A DNA stretch of 64,000 nucleotides from Enterobacter sp. 638 (lineage in GTDB: Bacteria; Pseudomonadota; Gammaproteobacteria; Enterobacterales; Enterobacteriaceae): the NCBI RefSeq assembly GCF_000016325.1, contig NC_009436.1, positions 4,216,001 through 4,280,000 of the forward strand, given 5' to 3'. The position numbers and the translations under genes were made by a program. Shown in pieces: positions 29,483 to 39,567 of this stretch. The stretch's first letter is position 1; each line of letters begins with the position of its first letter. The notes under the pieces were generated by a model, which saw only the letters and a list, made by a program, of their open reading frames with translations, did no database searches and had not been told where the DNA came from.

Positions 29483-31915
29483 TTACTCGTTTTCCGAATG
29501 GAGACGACGACGGCTGATGATTCGCAGCAGACGCCACATCACCCACGCGAGCAACACCACGCTGATGGCCGCAAACACCGCCAGCAGAACCGGGTGATTG
29601 GACAGCGCATACCAGACGCGCTCAAACCACGGCAAGTGGCCGACATAGTAAACATCCCCCACGCGCAGACTGTTGACGCCAGACTCACGAATCACCGCCA
29701 CGGAACCGAACATCGCTGCACGCTTGCCGCTGTCATTCATCGCCATGTTCAGCAGCTCATACCCGCGTGGGCTATCCGCCAGCAGGGCGATGACGCTGCG
29801 CTGTTCGTTGTACGGAGACTGGAACCCGACAATCGCCGCCATTGGGCCTTCCGAGCTCACGTTGGTCTGCACGCTGGCTTCACGGTCTGCGTTATCCGGC
29901 ATGATGCTTGGGAATGTCGTCTGACGCAGCGGCGTGTTGACCCAGGATTCTGTTGCCTGAACCAGCAAGTCGATACGTTTGTCGTCTTTCAGTTTTTCCG
30001 GAATGTTGCCGATCACCATAATATCGGCGTCTTTGTTCTGAATCTGGCTACCATCATCGGTCAACGTGACGTTAATGGCCGGTAAACCGGTTTGCGCACC
30101 CACTGCCGCCATGGCATCCAGCAGAGTAGCGATCTGCCCTTCGTTTGGCGTTTTAGGCATCACAACAATGGATTCTGACAGATCGGCCATGCGGCTGAAC
30201 GGGAAGCTGGCGTTCGCAAACGCGCGTAGATCCGGCAGCGCAATGAAGTGATAGTACTTCGAGAAGTCGATCGTCGAATCGTCGCCGATAACCACATGAT
30301 TCTGCACCGGCTGGAAGGTAATACAGTTATCCACCGAGCCACCCGGCATCGGGTTCATGTACTGGAAATCAAAGCGTAGCTGGTTGACCGCGCCGAGTTT
30401 CAGCGCCGGAATCGAAACGTCCGTTTTACCGTCCAGCAGGCCTTGCAGTACCGGCAGACGCAGCAGCAGCTTGTTGGTGTCCTGGCTGCTGGTCAGCGGG
30501 AAGGATTGCAGGAACTGGTTGTTCAGGCTGATATCCATCCGCGAGCTGTCTTTGGTTGGCGGCGCGGTGTAACGATAGTTCAGCGCAATATCAATCCCGT
30601 TGCTGCGCAGCAGGTACATATCCGGCGGCAGATTCAGCGGGACGTTAATCGCTGACGGCTCAAGCCCCGTGGACTGAAGCTGCTCTTCATAGGTTTTCAG
30701 CTCGCCAAACGTCACCGCGCGGTCGGTGCGGATCCAGTTTGGCGCATCGTACGGTTTACGCGCCAGCAGCGGTTTAACGTCGCCAATGGCAACGCTATTG
30801 CCACGGAACAGCACGTTGCCCTGAGCAATGCCTTTCGCGGCTTGCACTAAATCTTTATCGTCGCGGCCAAAGACCACCAGCAGCTTCACATACGGTTTGT
30901 CCGGATGATTCACCATTTCGACCACCGGTCCTTTCACATCAGGATGGTCGCGCAGGAACGAGGGACGCTTCTCATTGGTGGCAAACACAATGGCGTTGCG
31001 GTCCGGTAGTTTGTCGAACAGCACCGGGAAGCTCTGCCCGCGCCAGCCTGAACGGGAGCCAAACCACGAGGTGACGATGGTGGCCGCCTGCTGCTGGGTA
31101 ATATCCGGCGAACCGGCAAAGACCACTGGCAGATTCAGCTCGCGACTATCACGCGGATCAAAGAACGGCACCGGGAACGCGGAGAGATCGTTTTTCACCG
31201 CCAGCGTCTGGTAAGTCATGCTCAGCGAGGAATTGCGGCTCACATCCATCCACAGCGTGCTGCTGGCCGGGTTTTCGCACACGTCGCGATAGTGACCGAC
31301 AAACTCCAGACGTACGCGGTTAAAATCGGTGATAAACAGCGGATTGATCGGCACCTGCGCCAGCGTTTTTTTGCCCAGTTGCTCTTTGGTGACAGGCAAC
31401 ACGCCCATCAGCTCATCGTTGAGATAGACCTTGAGCTGGGACTGAACCGGCAGCAGAGACGGCGATGGCGTGTATTCGAGATTCAGCAGGGCATTCGACA
31501 CCACTTCATCGCTGCGCATCCCAAACTCAACACCGCCATTCGGGTTGATGCCGCGCAAAATCATGCTGCCCGGCGGCGGCGCAATCTGCGCAAACGTCAG
31601 CTTCACGTCACGCGACGGCGTGTTTTCAGCCATGATAGGCGCATTCGCCCCGTTAACGCCCGGCATCACCTGCCCAACCGCCTGCGCACCTGTCGGCGTC
31701 GCCGGAAGGGTGTTGCCCTCGGTTGGCTGATTTGGCACCACGTTTTCAGTTTGCGTTGGCGCTGCGGTGACCACCGGATCGGTCGCTTGCGCGACGACAG
31801 GCACGGTCGGTGCAGGCGTTGCCGCCGTATTTTCAGGCGCCGCTTGAGCCATCATCGCGGGCAGCGCACTCATCCCAACCGCCACTGCACATATCCAGGA
31901 AAGTTTTCTTTTCAT
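29483..31915 (-). CDS. bcsB: Cellulose synthase periplasmic subunit BcsB, type II operon
   Basis: This 810-residue protein has an N-terminal signal peptide (to about AQA-AP), a Pro/Thr-rich linker, two carbohydrate-binding and two flavodoxin-like periplasmic domains, and a C-terminal membrane helix (LLAVFAAISVVLLAWVMWRLL) that docks onto BcsA. I start at MKRKLSWICAV (31915), 10 bp after the bcsA stop; longer versions overlap bcsA without family similarity. BcsB guides the polymer through the periplasm and is required for BcsA activity. Confidence 0.96.
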   Translation of the reverse strand: MKRKLSWICAVAVGMSALPAMMAQAAPENTAATPAPTVPVVAQATDPVVTAAPTQTENVVPNQPTEGNTLPATPTGAQAVGQVMPGVNGANAPIMAENTPSRDVKLTFAQIAPPPGSMILRGINPNGGVEFGMRSDEVVSNALLNLEYTPSPSLLPVQSQLKVYLNDELMGVLPVTKEQLGKKTLAQVPINPLFITDFNRVRLEFVGHYRDVCENPASSTLWMDVSRNSSLSMTYQTLAVKNDLSAFPVPFFDPRDSRELNLPVVFAGSPDITQQQAATIVTSWFGSRSGWRGQSFPVLFDKLPDRNAIVFATNEKRPSFLRDHPDVKGPVVEMVNHPDKPYVKLLVVFGRDDKDLVQAAKGIAQGNVLFRGNSVAIGDVKPLLARKPYDAPNWIRTDRAVTFGELKTYEEQLQSTGLEPSAINVPLNLPPDMYLLRSNGIDIALNYRYTAPPTKDSSRMDISLNNQFLQSFPLTSSQDTNKLLLRLPVLQGLLDGKTDVSIPALKLGAVNQLRFDFQYMNPMPGGSVDNCITFQPVQNHVVIGDDSTIDFSKYYHFIALPDLRAFANASFPFSRMADLSESIVVMPKTPNEGQIATLLDAMAAVGAQTGLPAINVTLTDDGSQIQNKDADIMVIGNIPEKLKDDKRIDLLVQATESWVNTPLRQTTFPSIMPDNADREASVQTNVSSEGPMAAIVGFQSPYNEQRSVIALLADSPRGYELLNMAMNDSGKRAAMFGSVAVIRESGVNSLRVGDVYYVGHLPWFERVWYALSNHPVLLAVFAAISVVLLAWVMWRLLRIISRRRLHSENE

Positions 31916-31925
31916 CGCGTTATCA

Positions 31926-34544
31926 TCATTGTTGAGCCATAACCGGGTCCGGTTGTTGTATCGCCTCATCTCGCTCAGGACGACGAGGGATAAACGACAC
32001 CACCCAGGAAACCAGCGAGGTAAGTGACCGGAAAATTATTTTCACTGACGGCGGAGCAAATTCTGCAAGATGGCGATAACCACGGAACCCCAACTTCAGA
32101 ATATCCAGCAGACTTTCCAGCGGTTTATCTTCCGGGAAGCTGTCCTGCCAGAGCGCCCACGTATCCGCGCGGGCAAACGTACACTGCACAAAATCGATAT
32201 GTTGCTTCTTAGTGAGCGGCATCAATTGCAGCCCAACTTCATCCCCCAAAACGCGGACCACCTGCGTCGGGAAGACATACTCCTGTTGGCCGCGCTTGAG
32301 CAGCAATTTCACTTTTTGCCCCTCCAGCACTTTTGCCTGGCCGTTGATCTTGATGCCCAGACCGCCGTCCGAGAAGTCCTGAACGGTGCAGGAGAAAAGA
32401 TGCCCATCTTCGCGGGCAATCGCTGCAGGCATGGAGATTTCGACGCGATGCGCGCGGCGCACCTGTTTACTCTCCACCGACACCGCCACTGCGCCGCCGA
32501 GGATAATCAGGTTGTAGAAGACCCACGCGAGGCTCACGATCACGGTCAGCATTTCGCTTTCCGGCCCGTAGAAGTAACGCCAGATGCCCACCAGCACCCC
32601 GACAATATTCAGCAGCACGAGGAAAATGTACGGACGGGAAATCACCCAGTCGACATACTCTTCCTCCACCAGGCCACCTTTTGCGGTAACGTTAAATTTG
32701 CCTTTGTGCGGGTTGATCAGCGCCACCAGCGTCGGCGGCGCGATGTACCACGCCAGCACCGTTTCGTAGATTTCACTCCAGAACGAATGGCGATATTTGC
32801 CCTGAATTTTTGAGTTCGTCAGGCTGGCGTGAATCATGTGCGGCAGCACGAACAGCGCGATCATCAACGCCGGGGCAAAGATGATGTACGCATGCAGCAG
32901 CAGGAACGCCAGCGGCGCGGTCAGGAAGATCAGCCGCGGAATACCGGACAAGAAGTGGAACATGGCGTTGAGATAACACAGGCGCTGCGCCATCTTCAGC
33001 CCTTTGCCAAACAGCGGATTATCGAGGCGGAAAATCTGCACCATCCCGCGTGCCCAGCGAATACGTTGACCAATGTGCGCCGACAGCGATTCGGTCGCCA
33101 GCCCTGCCGCCTGCGGAATACGCATGTAGGCAGAGGTATAACCGCGACGGTGCAGACGCAGCGAAGTGTGCGCATCTTCGGTGACGGTTTCGACCGCGAT
33201 GCCGCCGATTTCGTCCAGCGGAACGCGTCGAATCACCGCGCAGGAGCCGCAGAAGAAGGTCGCATCCCACATGTCGTTACCGTCCTGCACCAGCCCGTAG
33301 AACAGCGTCCCTTCGTTCGGCGTTTTGCGGAACCGACCCAGATTGCGTTCAAACGGATCGGGCGAGAAGAAGTGGTGCGGCGTCTGCATCATCGCCAGTT
33401 GTTTCTCTTTCAGGAACCAGCCCATCGTCATTTGCAGGAACGAGCGCGTCGGGACGTGGTCGCAGTCGAAGATAGAGACAAATTCGCCCGTGGCGTATTT
33501 CAGCGCATTGTTAATGTTCCCGGCTTTGGCGTGCTCGTGCGTGGTACGGGCGATATATTCCACCCCGACGCTCTGCGCAAACTGGCGAAACTCTTCGCGA
33601 CCGCCGTCGTCGAGGAGCCAAATCTTAAGCTTGTCTTTCGGCCAGTCGATGCCCAGCGAAGCATAAATGGTGTTTTTCACCACGCTCAGATCTTCGTTAT
33701 ACGTCGGAACAAAAATGTCGACTGTCGGCCACACACGCGTGTCTTTCGGCAGCGGAACCGGCTGGCGATTCAGCGGCCACACGACCTGGAAATACCCCAG
33801 AATCAGGACAATCCACGCGTAGGTTTCGGCAAACAGCAGCACCAGGCCACACACCAGACTCACCGGGTCGTCCCAATTCAGCGTGGAAGTGTAGCGCCAC
33901 CAGATGTAGCGGCAGGAGACGGTCAGCGACAGGACAATCAGCATCATCGCCGAGAAACGCCCCGGAATACGGCGCACCAGCAGCGCTACGCCCCACAGCA
34001 GCATCAGGAAGATGAACTGCGCCAGCGGGTTAAAGGGCTGAGTAATGCACACCAGTGCCAGAATCAGCGAGAAAACGACGATGATGCCCAGGATAAAGCG
34101 GCGTAATCCGGGATGCAGATGCCCCAGCTCTTTCTCGCTCTCAAGATGGCGGGTCTGATTTCTGACGCGGTCGGGCAGGTTTTCGAGCCACTGATGGTAG
34201 CGGCCACGCAGATTTTTAAAGCCGCCCATGCCGCGCCAGCGCGGTTCGGTTTTTTCTTTCTTAGCAGACGTGGCAATCAGCCATAGGGCCTGAATCGCGT
34301 AACGCGCAGGATCTAACGGCCTTGGCCTGTCAGGATTCAGATGCGGATACAGTTCGTGATGGCGTGCGCGAATACGCTGCCAGCGTGGGTGTTCGAGCGG
34401 GATAAAAATCCAGGCCAGGACCATCCAGAAACAACCGAGCGCGGCGCTGAAGGGCGACGCGCCATGACGGCGGTAATTCCGGTAACGCTCGCTTAAACGG
34501 GCGCTGACCGGCGGGATGAGTAACCAGGCGGACGCGCGGCTCAT
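31926..34544 (-). CDS. bcsA: Cellulose synthase catalytic subunit BcsA, type II operon
   Basis: This inner-membrane GT2 processive synthase makes beta-1,4-glucan from UDP-glucose. At 872 residues it equals E. coli BcsA, including the roughly 150-residue N-terminal extension typical of type II. Catalytic motifs are DDG, FDCDH (DxD), TED (VTEDAHTSL) and QxxRW (QRIRWARG). The C-terminal PilZ domain keeps RxxxR at R696/R700 and DFSDGG, so c-di-GMP activation is expected. Its ATG overlaps the bcsQ stop by 4 bp (ATGA), indicating translational coupling. Confidence 0.97.
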   Translation of the reverse strand: MSRASAWLLIPPVSARLSERYRNYRRHGASPFSAALGCFWMVLAWIFIPLEHPRWQRIRARHHELYPHLNPDRPRPLDPARYAIQALWLIATSAKKEKTEPRWRGMGGFKNLRGRYHQWLENLPDRVRNQTRHLESEKELGHLHPGLRRFILGIIVVFSLILALVCITQPFNPLAQFIFLMLLWGVALLVRRIPGRFSAMMLIVLSLTVSCRYIWWRYTSTLNWDDPVSLVCGLVLLFAETYAWIVLILGYFQVVWPLNRQPVPLPKDTRVWPTVDIFVPTYNEDLSVVKNTIYASLGIDWPKDKLKIWLLDDGGREEFRQFAQSVGVEYIARTTHEHAKAGNINNALKYATGEFVSIFDCDHVPTRSFLQMTMGWFLKEKQLAMMQTPHHFFSPDPFERNLGRFRKTPNEGTLFYGLVQDGNDMWDATFFCGSCAVIRRVPLDEIGGIAVETVTEDAHTSLRLHRRGYTSAYMRIPQAAGLATESLSAHIGQRIRWARGMVQIFRLDNPLFGKGLKMAQRLCYLNAMFHFLSGIPRLIFLTAPLAFLLLHAYIIFAPALMIALFVLPHMIHASLTNSKIQGKYRHSFWSEIYETVLAWYIAPPTLVALINPHKGKFNVTAKGGLVEEEYVDWVISRPYIFLVLLNIVGVLVGIWRYFYGPESEMLTVIVSLAWVFYNLIILGGAVAVSVESKQVRRAHRVEISMPAAIAREDGHLFSCTVQDFSDGGLGIKINGQAKVLEGQKVKLLLKRGQQEYVFPTQVVRVLGDEVGLQLMPLTKKQHIDFVQCTFARADTWALWQDSFPEDKPLESLLDILKLGFRGYRHLAEFAPPSVKIIFRSLTSLVSWVVSFIPRRPERDEAIQQPDPVMAQQ

Positions 34545-35293
34545 GGGTGGCTCCTACCCGGTTCCGGACGTCCGGTATAGTGCAGCAGACACCAGTTGGC
34601 CAGCGTAAGGATCTCTTCGGCTGCCAGCGAGTCACCGCGATATTCACCCAGCGGTTGTTTTGATGCCAGGCATTCTGCAATCGCTTCGTCACGATGGACG
34701 ATCATCGGCAGCAGACGGCGCTGGCTTTGCAGCCACACCTGATACAAATCATCCTGAATTTGGCTGCCGATACGTAAATCATTGATCAGAATATGTGCGC
34801 CCGCGGGCAGTGCCTGTTGATGCAGGCGAATATGGCAATTGGCATCGGCATTGACGATGGTCAGCATGTGGTCGCAGTGTTCGATTAACTGGCGAGTCAG
34901 CGGAGAAAAGCCGTTTGGCAGATCCAGCAAAATCCACTGGTAGTGACTTTTTTCCTGCAACAATTGCAGGGCATCCGCAAAATATCCCAGCGTACCAAAA
35001 CGGGTGTGCAGCGATTCCATCTCGCTCACGGTCAATTGACCAAACGGCAAGATATCAAGCTGCGAGGTATAACGTTGCGCGGTATCACGCCAGTCGCGGC
35101 CATCAAGCAGCGCGCGCGCCCAGCCGTCGGACACGTCATAGTCGACGTTAAAAGACATGCGCAGTAAATTATCAGGGCAGGCATCAATAACCAGGACGGA
35201 TTCACCTAATACCTGTAATGACCATCCCAGCGCCGCTGCGATAGACGTCGTGCCTACACCGCCACGAATGCCCTGTAATCCGAGTATGGCCAT
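34541..35293 (-). CDS. bcsQ: Cellulose biosynthesis ParA/MinD-like protein BcsQ, type II operon
   Basis: This SIMIBI-class ATPase-like protein of 250 residues starts at ATG 35293 (GGGAG upstream). It forms a complex with BcsR and BcsE at the inner membrane and is needed for cellulose production. The P-loop reads RGGVGTTS (R10, T15), lacking both lysines of the usual KGGVGKT; E. coli BcsQ has the same form, so this is family-typical. The gene is intact, unlike K-12 laboratory strains, which carry a stop at codon 6. It overlaps bcsA by 4 bp. Confidence 0.95.
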   Translation of the reverse strand: MAILGLQGIRGGVGTTSIAAALGWSLQVLGESVLVIDACPDNLLRMSFNVDYDVSDGWARALLDGRDWRDTAQRYTSQLDILPFGQLTVSEMESLHTRFGTLGYFADALQLLQEKSHYQWILLDLPNGFSPLTRQLIEHCDHMLTIVNADANCHIRLHQQALPAGAHILINDLRIGSQIQDDLYQVWLQSQRRLLPMIVHRDEAIAECLASKQPLGEYRGDSLAAEEILTLANWCLLHYTGRPEPGRSHP

Positions 35294-35304
35294 CAATGGC
35301 TCCC

Positions 35305-35493
35305 TTATTGTTGACGGGCAAATTCAGCTAATAAAGGCCAGCGTTTAATCGCCGCCGCCAACTGTTCCCGTTGGGAAATATCGGTGTAATCTATTTCTGG
35401 CAATGAAAATGCCTGGCTAAGCGCCAAAAAATCGTTTTGGAATGTGTACCCCAGGCTAGAATCAACCGGCGTTGCAGGCTCATTATTATGCAT
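35305..35493 (-). CDS. bcsR: Cellulose biosynthesis regulatory protein BcsR
   Basis: This small cytoplasmic protein of 62 residues is nearly identical to E. coli YhjR/BcsR in its C-terminal half (YTDISQREQLAAAIKRWPLLAEF). It partners with BcsQ and stabilises the BcsRQ complex that recruits BcsE. It is the first gene of the leftward operon, 11 bp before bcsQ. Note the (I)DYTDIS motif at residues 34-40, which recurs in the BcsO N-terminus. Confidence 0.93.
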   Translation of the reverse strand: MHNNEPATPVDSSLGYTFQNDFLALSQAFSLPEIDYTDISQREQLAAAIKRWPLLAEFARQQ

Positions 35494-35668
35494 TTTAGTT
35501 TCATCCCTTTATTAAAACCAAACGAACTACAGACGTAGAAAGGCTTCCTGCCAGCGAAAATTCATTTACATGCTAAATCTGATGCTCTTTAATTTCAATG
35601 TTAGGTTTATTTCTGCGCTTTCGCTAGTAAACTGAGATACAGGTAAATTAAACGCCAAGAGGGACACT
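35494..35668. promoter_or_regulatory. Divergent promoter region bcsR / bcsE
   Basis: This AT-rich 175-bp gap separates the two divergent halves of the type II locus, so promoters for both must lie here or within the coding ends. I cannot pick out unambiguous -10/-35 pairs. Confidence 0.6.
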
Positions 35669-37231
35669 GTGAACCCCATATTTTCAGTTGGTATCCAGTC
35701 ATTGTGGGATGAATTGCGCCACATGCCAGCCGGCGGAGTCTGGTGGATTAGCACGGATCGCAATGACGATGCTATAAGTCTGGTGAATCAAACAATTGCA
35801 GCACAAGATAAGGGCGCAAAAGTCGCCGTTGTCACTATGGGTGAAGACCCTAAAAAAATCATCAGACTCAATGAAACGCGCGGTCCCGATAAAGTGCGTT
35901 TGTTTTCCATGCCCCATGAAGAAGATGGTCTATACTTTTTGCCCCGCGATATTCAATGCAGTATTGACCCTGAACATTATTTAGTGATCCTCAAATGCAC
36001 AAATAATTTTTGGCAAAATATATCTTCAGAAAAATTGCGTCTGTGGCTGGAAAAGATCAATAAATGGGTGCGGGTTCAAAATTGTACGCTGCTGGTAATC
36101 AGCCCAGGCAGTAATAATGATAAGCAGTTCTCATTTTTAATGAGTGAATATCGATCCCTTTTTGGTCTTGCCAGCCTCCGCCATCAGGCTGACAGCCATC
36201 TTTACGATATTGCTTTCTGGTGTAATGAAAAAGGCGTAAGCGCGCGGCAACAACTCACCCTTATGCATAATAATGGCGAGTGGCATGTTGCGCGGCAAGA
36301 AGAAACGGTCGTTCAGCCGCGTAATGATGAAAAACGTATTTTGAGTCACATTGCGGTATTAGAAGGTGCGCCTGCGCTTTCTGAATATTGGTCGCTGTTT
36401 GAAACCAACGAAGGTTTGTTTAACGAGGCCCGCACGACTCAGGCCGCCACGATTGTTTTTTCGCTCACTCAGAATAATCAAATTGAGGCGATTGCGCGGC
36501 AGATCCATACCTTGCGCCGTCAGCGCGGAAGCGCGTTGAAAATCGTCGTGCGTGAGAATACCACCAGCCTGCGCGCCACCGATGAGCGTCTGCTCCTGGG
36601 CTGTGGGGCAAACATGGTGATTCCATGGAACGCGCCGCTTTCGCGCTGCTTAACGTTGATCGAAAGCATTCAGGGCCAGCAGTTTAATCGCTACGTCCCG
36701 GAGGATATTTCGACGCTGCTTTCCATGACCCAGCCGATGAAACTGCGCGGCTATCAGAAGTGGGACACCTTCTGCGAAGCGGTCAGCAATATGATGAGCA
36801 ACACGCTGTTGCCAGAAAATGGTAAAGGCGTGATGGTCGCGCTGCGCCCGGTTCCGGGCATTCGTATTGAACAGGCGCTGACGCTGTGCCGTCCAAACCG
36901 TACCGGCGATATCATGACCATTGGCGATAATCGTCTGGTGCTGTTTTTATCCTTCTGTCGGGTTAACGACCTGGATACCGCGCTGAACCACATATTCCCG
37001 CTGCCGACCGGCGATATCTTCTCTAACCGCATGATTTGGTTTGAAGACAACTTGATCAGCGCCGAAATCGTACAGATGCAAACGCTGGAACCTGAGCAGT
37101 GGGGCAAACCGCTGCTGATGGCGAGCGATGCGAAACCCGTTCTGAATGCTACGCATGACGGGCACGCCTGGCGCCGTACCCCTGAGCCGCTTCGTTTACT
37201 GAACGATGCGGAAGAGAGAGCTTCATCATGA
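35669..37231 (+). CDS. bcsE: c-di-GMP-binding cellulose regulator BcsE
   Basis: This 520-residue cytoplasmic protein starts at GTG with AGAGGG just upstream. It has an N-terminal degenerate receiver/NTPase-like region and a C-terminal GIL domain. The GIL domain carries the RxGD c-di-GMP motif as R411-TGD-414 ([10 protein letters not shown]), so ligand binding is expected. In E. coli BcsE binds BcsRQ and BcsF and gives maximal cellulose synthesis. It overlaps bcsF by 4 bp. Confidence 0.95.
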   Translation: MNPIFSVGIQSLWDELRHMPAGGVWWISTDRNDDAISLVNQTIAAQDKGAKVAVVTMGEDPKKIIRLNETRGPDKVRLFSMPHEEDGLYFLPRDIQCSIDPEHYLVILKCTNNFWQNISSEKLRLWLEKINKWVRVQNCTLLVISPGSNNDKQFSFLMSEYRSLFGLASLRHQADSHLYDIAFWCNEKGVSARQQLTLMHNNGEWHVARQEETVVQPRNDEKRILSHIAVLEGAPALSEYWSLFETNEGLFNEARTTQAATIVFSLTQNNQIEAIARQIHTLRRQRGSALKIVVRENTTSLRATDERLLLGCGANMVIPWNAPLSRCLTLIESIQGQQFNRYVPEDISTLLSMTQPMKLRGYQKWDTFCEAVSNMMSNTLLPENGKGVMVALRPVPGIRIEQALTLCRPNRTGDIMTIGDNRLVLFLSFCRVNDLDTALNHIFPLPTGDIFSNRMIWFEDNLISAEIVQMQTLEPEQWGKPLLMASDAKPVLNATHDGHAWRRTPEPLRLLNDAEERASS

Positions 37232-37422
37232 ATACCAGCGATATCATTCAGTTGGTGATCGTCTGTGCGATCATTTTCTTCCCGCTTGGCTACCTTGCAC
37301 GCCATTCGCTGCGCCGTATTCGTGATACGACAAGATTGCTGTTTGCAAAACCCCGCTACGTCAAACCAGCAGGAACACTGAAACGGGCTACACACGTCAA
37401 GGCAAACCGAAAACATGACTAA
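37228..37422 (+). CDS. bcsF: Cellulose biosynthesis small membrane protein BcsF
   Basis: This 64-residue protein has one membrane segment ([19 protein letters not shown], residues about 5-23) and a basic cytoplasmic tail. It anchors BcsE at the membrane and connects it with BcsG. It overlaps bcsE by 4 bp and bcsG by 8 bp, so the three are tightly coupled. Confidence 0.94.
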   Translation: MNTSDIIQLVIVCAIIFFPLGYLARHSLRRIRDTTRLLFAKPRYVKPAGTLKRATHVKANRKHD

Positions 37423-39094
37423 TTCTACTTATACTGCTTCGGCACCTTCGCCGCTTTGGCAATACTGGCGCGGCCTTTCCGGCTGGAACTTCTACTTTCT
37501 GGTGAAATTTGGTTTGCTGTGGGCGGGCTATCTGAATTTCCATCCGCTGTTAAACCTGGTGTTTATGGCATTTTTGCTGATGCCAATCCCCAACCTGAAG
37601 CTACACCGCCTGCGTCACTGGATAGCCATCCCGATTGGTTTTGTGCTGTTCTGGCACGACACTTGGCTGCCCGGCCCGGAAAGTATTATGAGCCAGGGTT
37701 CGCAGGTCGCGGGCTTTAGCGCGGGCTATATTCAGGATCTGGTCGAGCGGTTTATTAACTGGCAAATGATCGGCGCGATTTTCGTGCTGTTCATTGCGTG
37801 GCTTTTCCTGTCGCAATGGCTACGCATCACGGTGTTCGTGGTGGCCATCCTGATCTGGCTGAACGTGTTAACCCTGGCCGGTCCGAGCTTCTCGTTGTGG
37901 CCTGCTGGTCAAGCGACGGACACGGTCACCACCACGGGCGGTACGGCTGCGCCTACTGTCGCCACTGCCGGAGCTACGCCGGTCATTGGTGATATCCCGT
38001 CACAAACCGCGCCGCCGACCAACACCAATCTCAACGCCTGGCTTTCCAGTTTTTATAACGCAGAAGCCAAGCGCCAGACCAAATTCCCGGATGCGTTACC
38101 CGCCGATGCACAGCCGTTTGAACTGCTGGTGATTAACATTTGCTCCCTTTCGTGGGCGGACGTGGAAGCTGCCGGTTTGATGTCGCATCCGCTGTGGTCG
38201 CATTTCGATATTCAGTTCAAAGACTTCAACTCGGCCACTTCGTACAGCGGTCCGGCGGCGATTCGCCTGCTGCGCGCAAGCTGCGGTCAGCCGTCGCATA
38301 AGAATTTGTATCAGCCCGCAGGCAACCAGTGTTATCTGTTCGATAACCTCGAAAAACTGGGCTTCTCTCAGCACCTGATGCTGGATCATAACGGTATTTT
38401 TGGCGGCTTCCTGAAAGAAGTGCGCGAAAACGGCGGCATGCATGCGCCGCTGATGGATCAAACGGGTCTGCCGGTTCCGCTGCTGGGCTTTGACGGTTCG
38501 CCAGTGTATGACGACACCGCCGTGCTACAACGCTGGCTGCAAACGGTCGGCAAGGACGATAACGCGCGTAGCGCCACGTTCTACAACACGTTGCCGCTGC
38601 ATGACGGGAACCACTATCCGGGCGTGAGCAAAACGGCGGATTACAAAGTGCGTGCGCAGAAATTCTTCGATGAGCTGGATGCGTTCTTTACTGAGCTGGA
38701 AAAATCTGGCCGTAAGGTGATGGTTGTGGTCGTGCCAGAACATGGCGGCGCGCTGAAAGGCGACAGAATGCAGGTGTCCGGGCTGCGCGATATTCCAAGC
38801 CCGTCGATCACCAACGTGCCTGCCGGGATTAAATTCTTTGGCATGAAAACCCCGCATCAGGGTGCGCCAATTGAGATTACCCAGCCAAGCAGCTATCTGG
38901 CGATTTCAGAACTGGTGGCGCGTGCGGTGGACGGGAAATTGTTTGTGGAGGACAGCGTGAACTGGAATCAGCTCACCAGCGGCCTGCCGCAGACGGCGGA
39001 AGTCTCCGAGAACGCCAACGCGGTAGTGATTCAGTATCAGGATAAACCGTACGTGCGGTTGAATGGCGGGGATTGGGTGCCGTATCCGCAGTAA
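37415..39094 (+). CDS. bcsG: Cellulose phosphoethanolamine transferase BcsG
   Basis: This 559-residue inner-membrane enzyme adds phosphoethanolamine from phosphatidylethanolamine to cellulose in the periplasm. It has four or five N-terminal membrane segments (to about residue 155), a Thr/Pro linker, and an alkaline-phosphatase-fold domain. The nucleophile S278 ([10 protein letters not shown]) is at the same number as in E. coli, and zinc-ligand motifs such as VPEHGG are present. The polymer of this strain is therefore probably pEtN-modified, at least that from the type II synthase. Confidence 0.96.
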   Translation: MTNSTYTASAPSPLWQYWRGLSGWNFYFLVKFGLLWAGYLNFHPLLNLVFMAFLLMPIPNLKLHRLRHWIAIPIGFVLFWHDTWLPGPESIMSQGSQVAGFSAGYIQDLVERFINWQMIGAIFVLFIAWLFLSQWLRITVFVVAILIWLNVLTLAGPSFSLWPAGQATDTVTTTGGTAAPTVATAGATPVIGDIPSQTAPPTNTNLNAWLSSFYNAEAKRQTKFPDALPADAQPFELLVINICSLSWADVEAAGLMSHPLWSHFDIQFKDFNSATSYSGPAAIRLLRASCGQPSHKNLYQPAGNQCYLFDNLEKLGFSQHLMLDHNGIFGGFLKEVRENGGMHAPLMDQTGLPVPLLGFDGSPVYDDTAVLQRWLQTVGKDDNARSATFYNTLPLHDGNHYPGVSKTADYKVRAQKFFDELDAFFTELEKSGRKVMVVVVPEHGGALKGDRMQVSGLRDIPSPSITNVPAGIKFFGMKTPHQGAPIEITQPSSYLAISELVARAVDGKLFVEDSVNWNQLTSGLPQTAEVSENANAVVIQYQDKPYVRLNGGDWVPYPQ

Positions 39095-39108
39095 ACGCTT
39101 TCCATATA

Positions 39109-39144
39109 TCCTGACAGGGGAGAGGGCTCGTCAGGAATTTTTTT
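39109..39144 (+). terminator. Intrinsic terminator of bcsEFG
   Basis: Stem TCCTGAC / GTCAGGA around a 14-nt purine-rich loop containing GGGGAGAGGG, followed by ATTTTTTT, 14 bp after the bcsG stop. The loop doubles as the outer arm of the adjacent repeat. Confidence 0.85.
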
Positions 39145-39169
39145 GTTCAAAGCCATGAGATTGCGTCAT

Positions 39170-39510
39170 CAAAATATCGGGCTTTCAACGATGACCTGGT
39201 CCGGCTGTAAATCGCTGAGTCGTTGACCGAAGGCCGGGGCAACGCGCAGGGATGCGCGGAGAGGGCGTGACCTGCATGGATGCAGGATCGCGCCCGACCC
39301 GAAAGCCGTAGGGAATAAGACGAAGGTATCGCGTAGCGACGATTTTCTTGCCGGGAGCCCGGGTTGCCAGGGCGGCGGCGATTGAGCCGCCATGGCACGT
39401 TCACCGGTTCCGAAATGATAGATAAGCACGAGCTGGAAGTGAACGGAACAATCCGCAGAGCCGCATGCTCCCTCTAACCCCTGCCCTCTCCCTAAATGGA
39501 GATGGGAGTA
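39170..39510. repeat. Composite intergenic repeat, copy 2 (inverted relative to copy 1)
   Basis: This fills the gap between the convergent ends of the two cellulose loci. Its complement matches copy 1 (14.93-15.37 kb) through the core, including the hairpin (GCCAGGGCGG / CCGCCATGGC, 39366-39396), one terminal repeat (CTGGAAGTGAACGGAA, 39433-39448), and the flanking REP-like arm (to about 39507). The opposite terminal repeat is missing or too diverged to see, so the copy looks truncated on its left. No gene is called here. Confidence 0.8.
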
Positions 39511-39567
39511 CATTGTGCCAATCATCAATGTGTGGAGATTCCTCCACTCACGAGGAGAGGAGATCAA

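Noticed and set aside
34541..35293. Possible bcsQ nonsense codon as in E. coli K-12
   Set aside because: Codon 6 is a leucine codon and the frame is open throughout.
39109..39567. IS remnant or transposase fragment between the two bcs loci
   Set aside because: Only the composite repeat and a terminator are present; no transposase-like frame or target duplication is visible.
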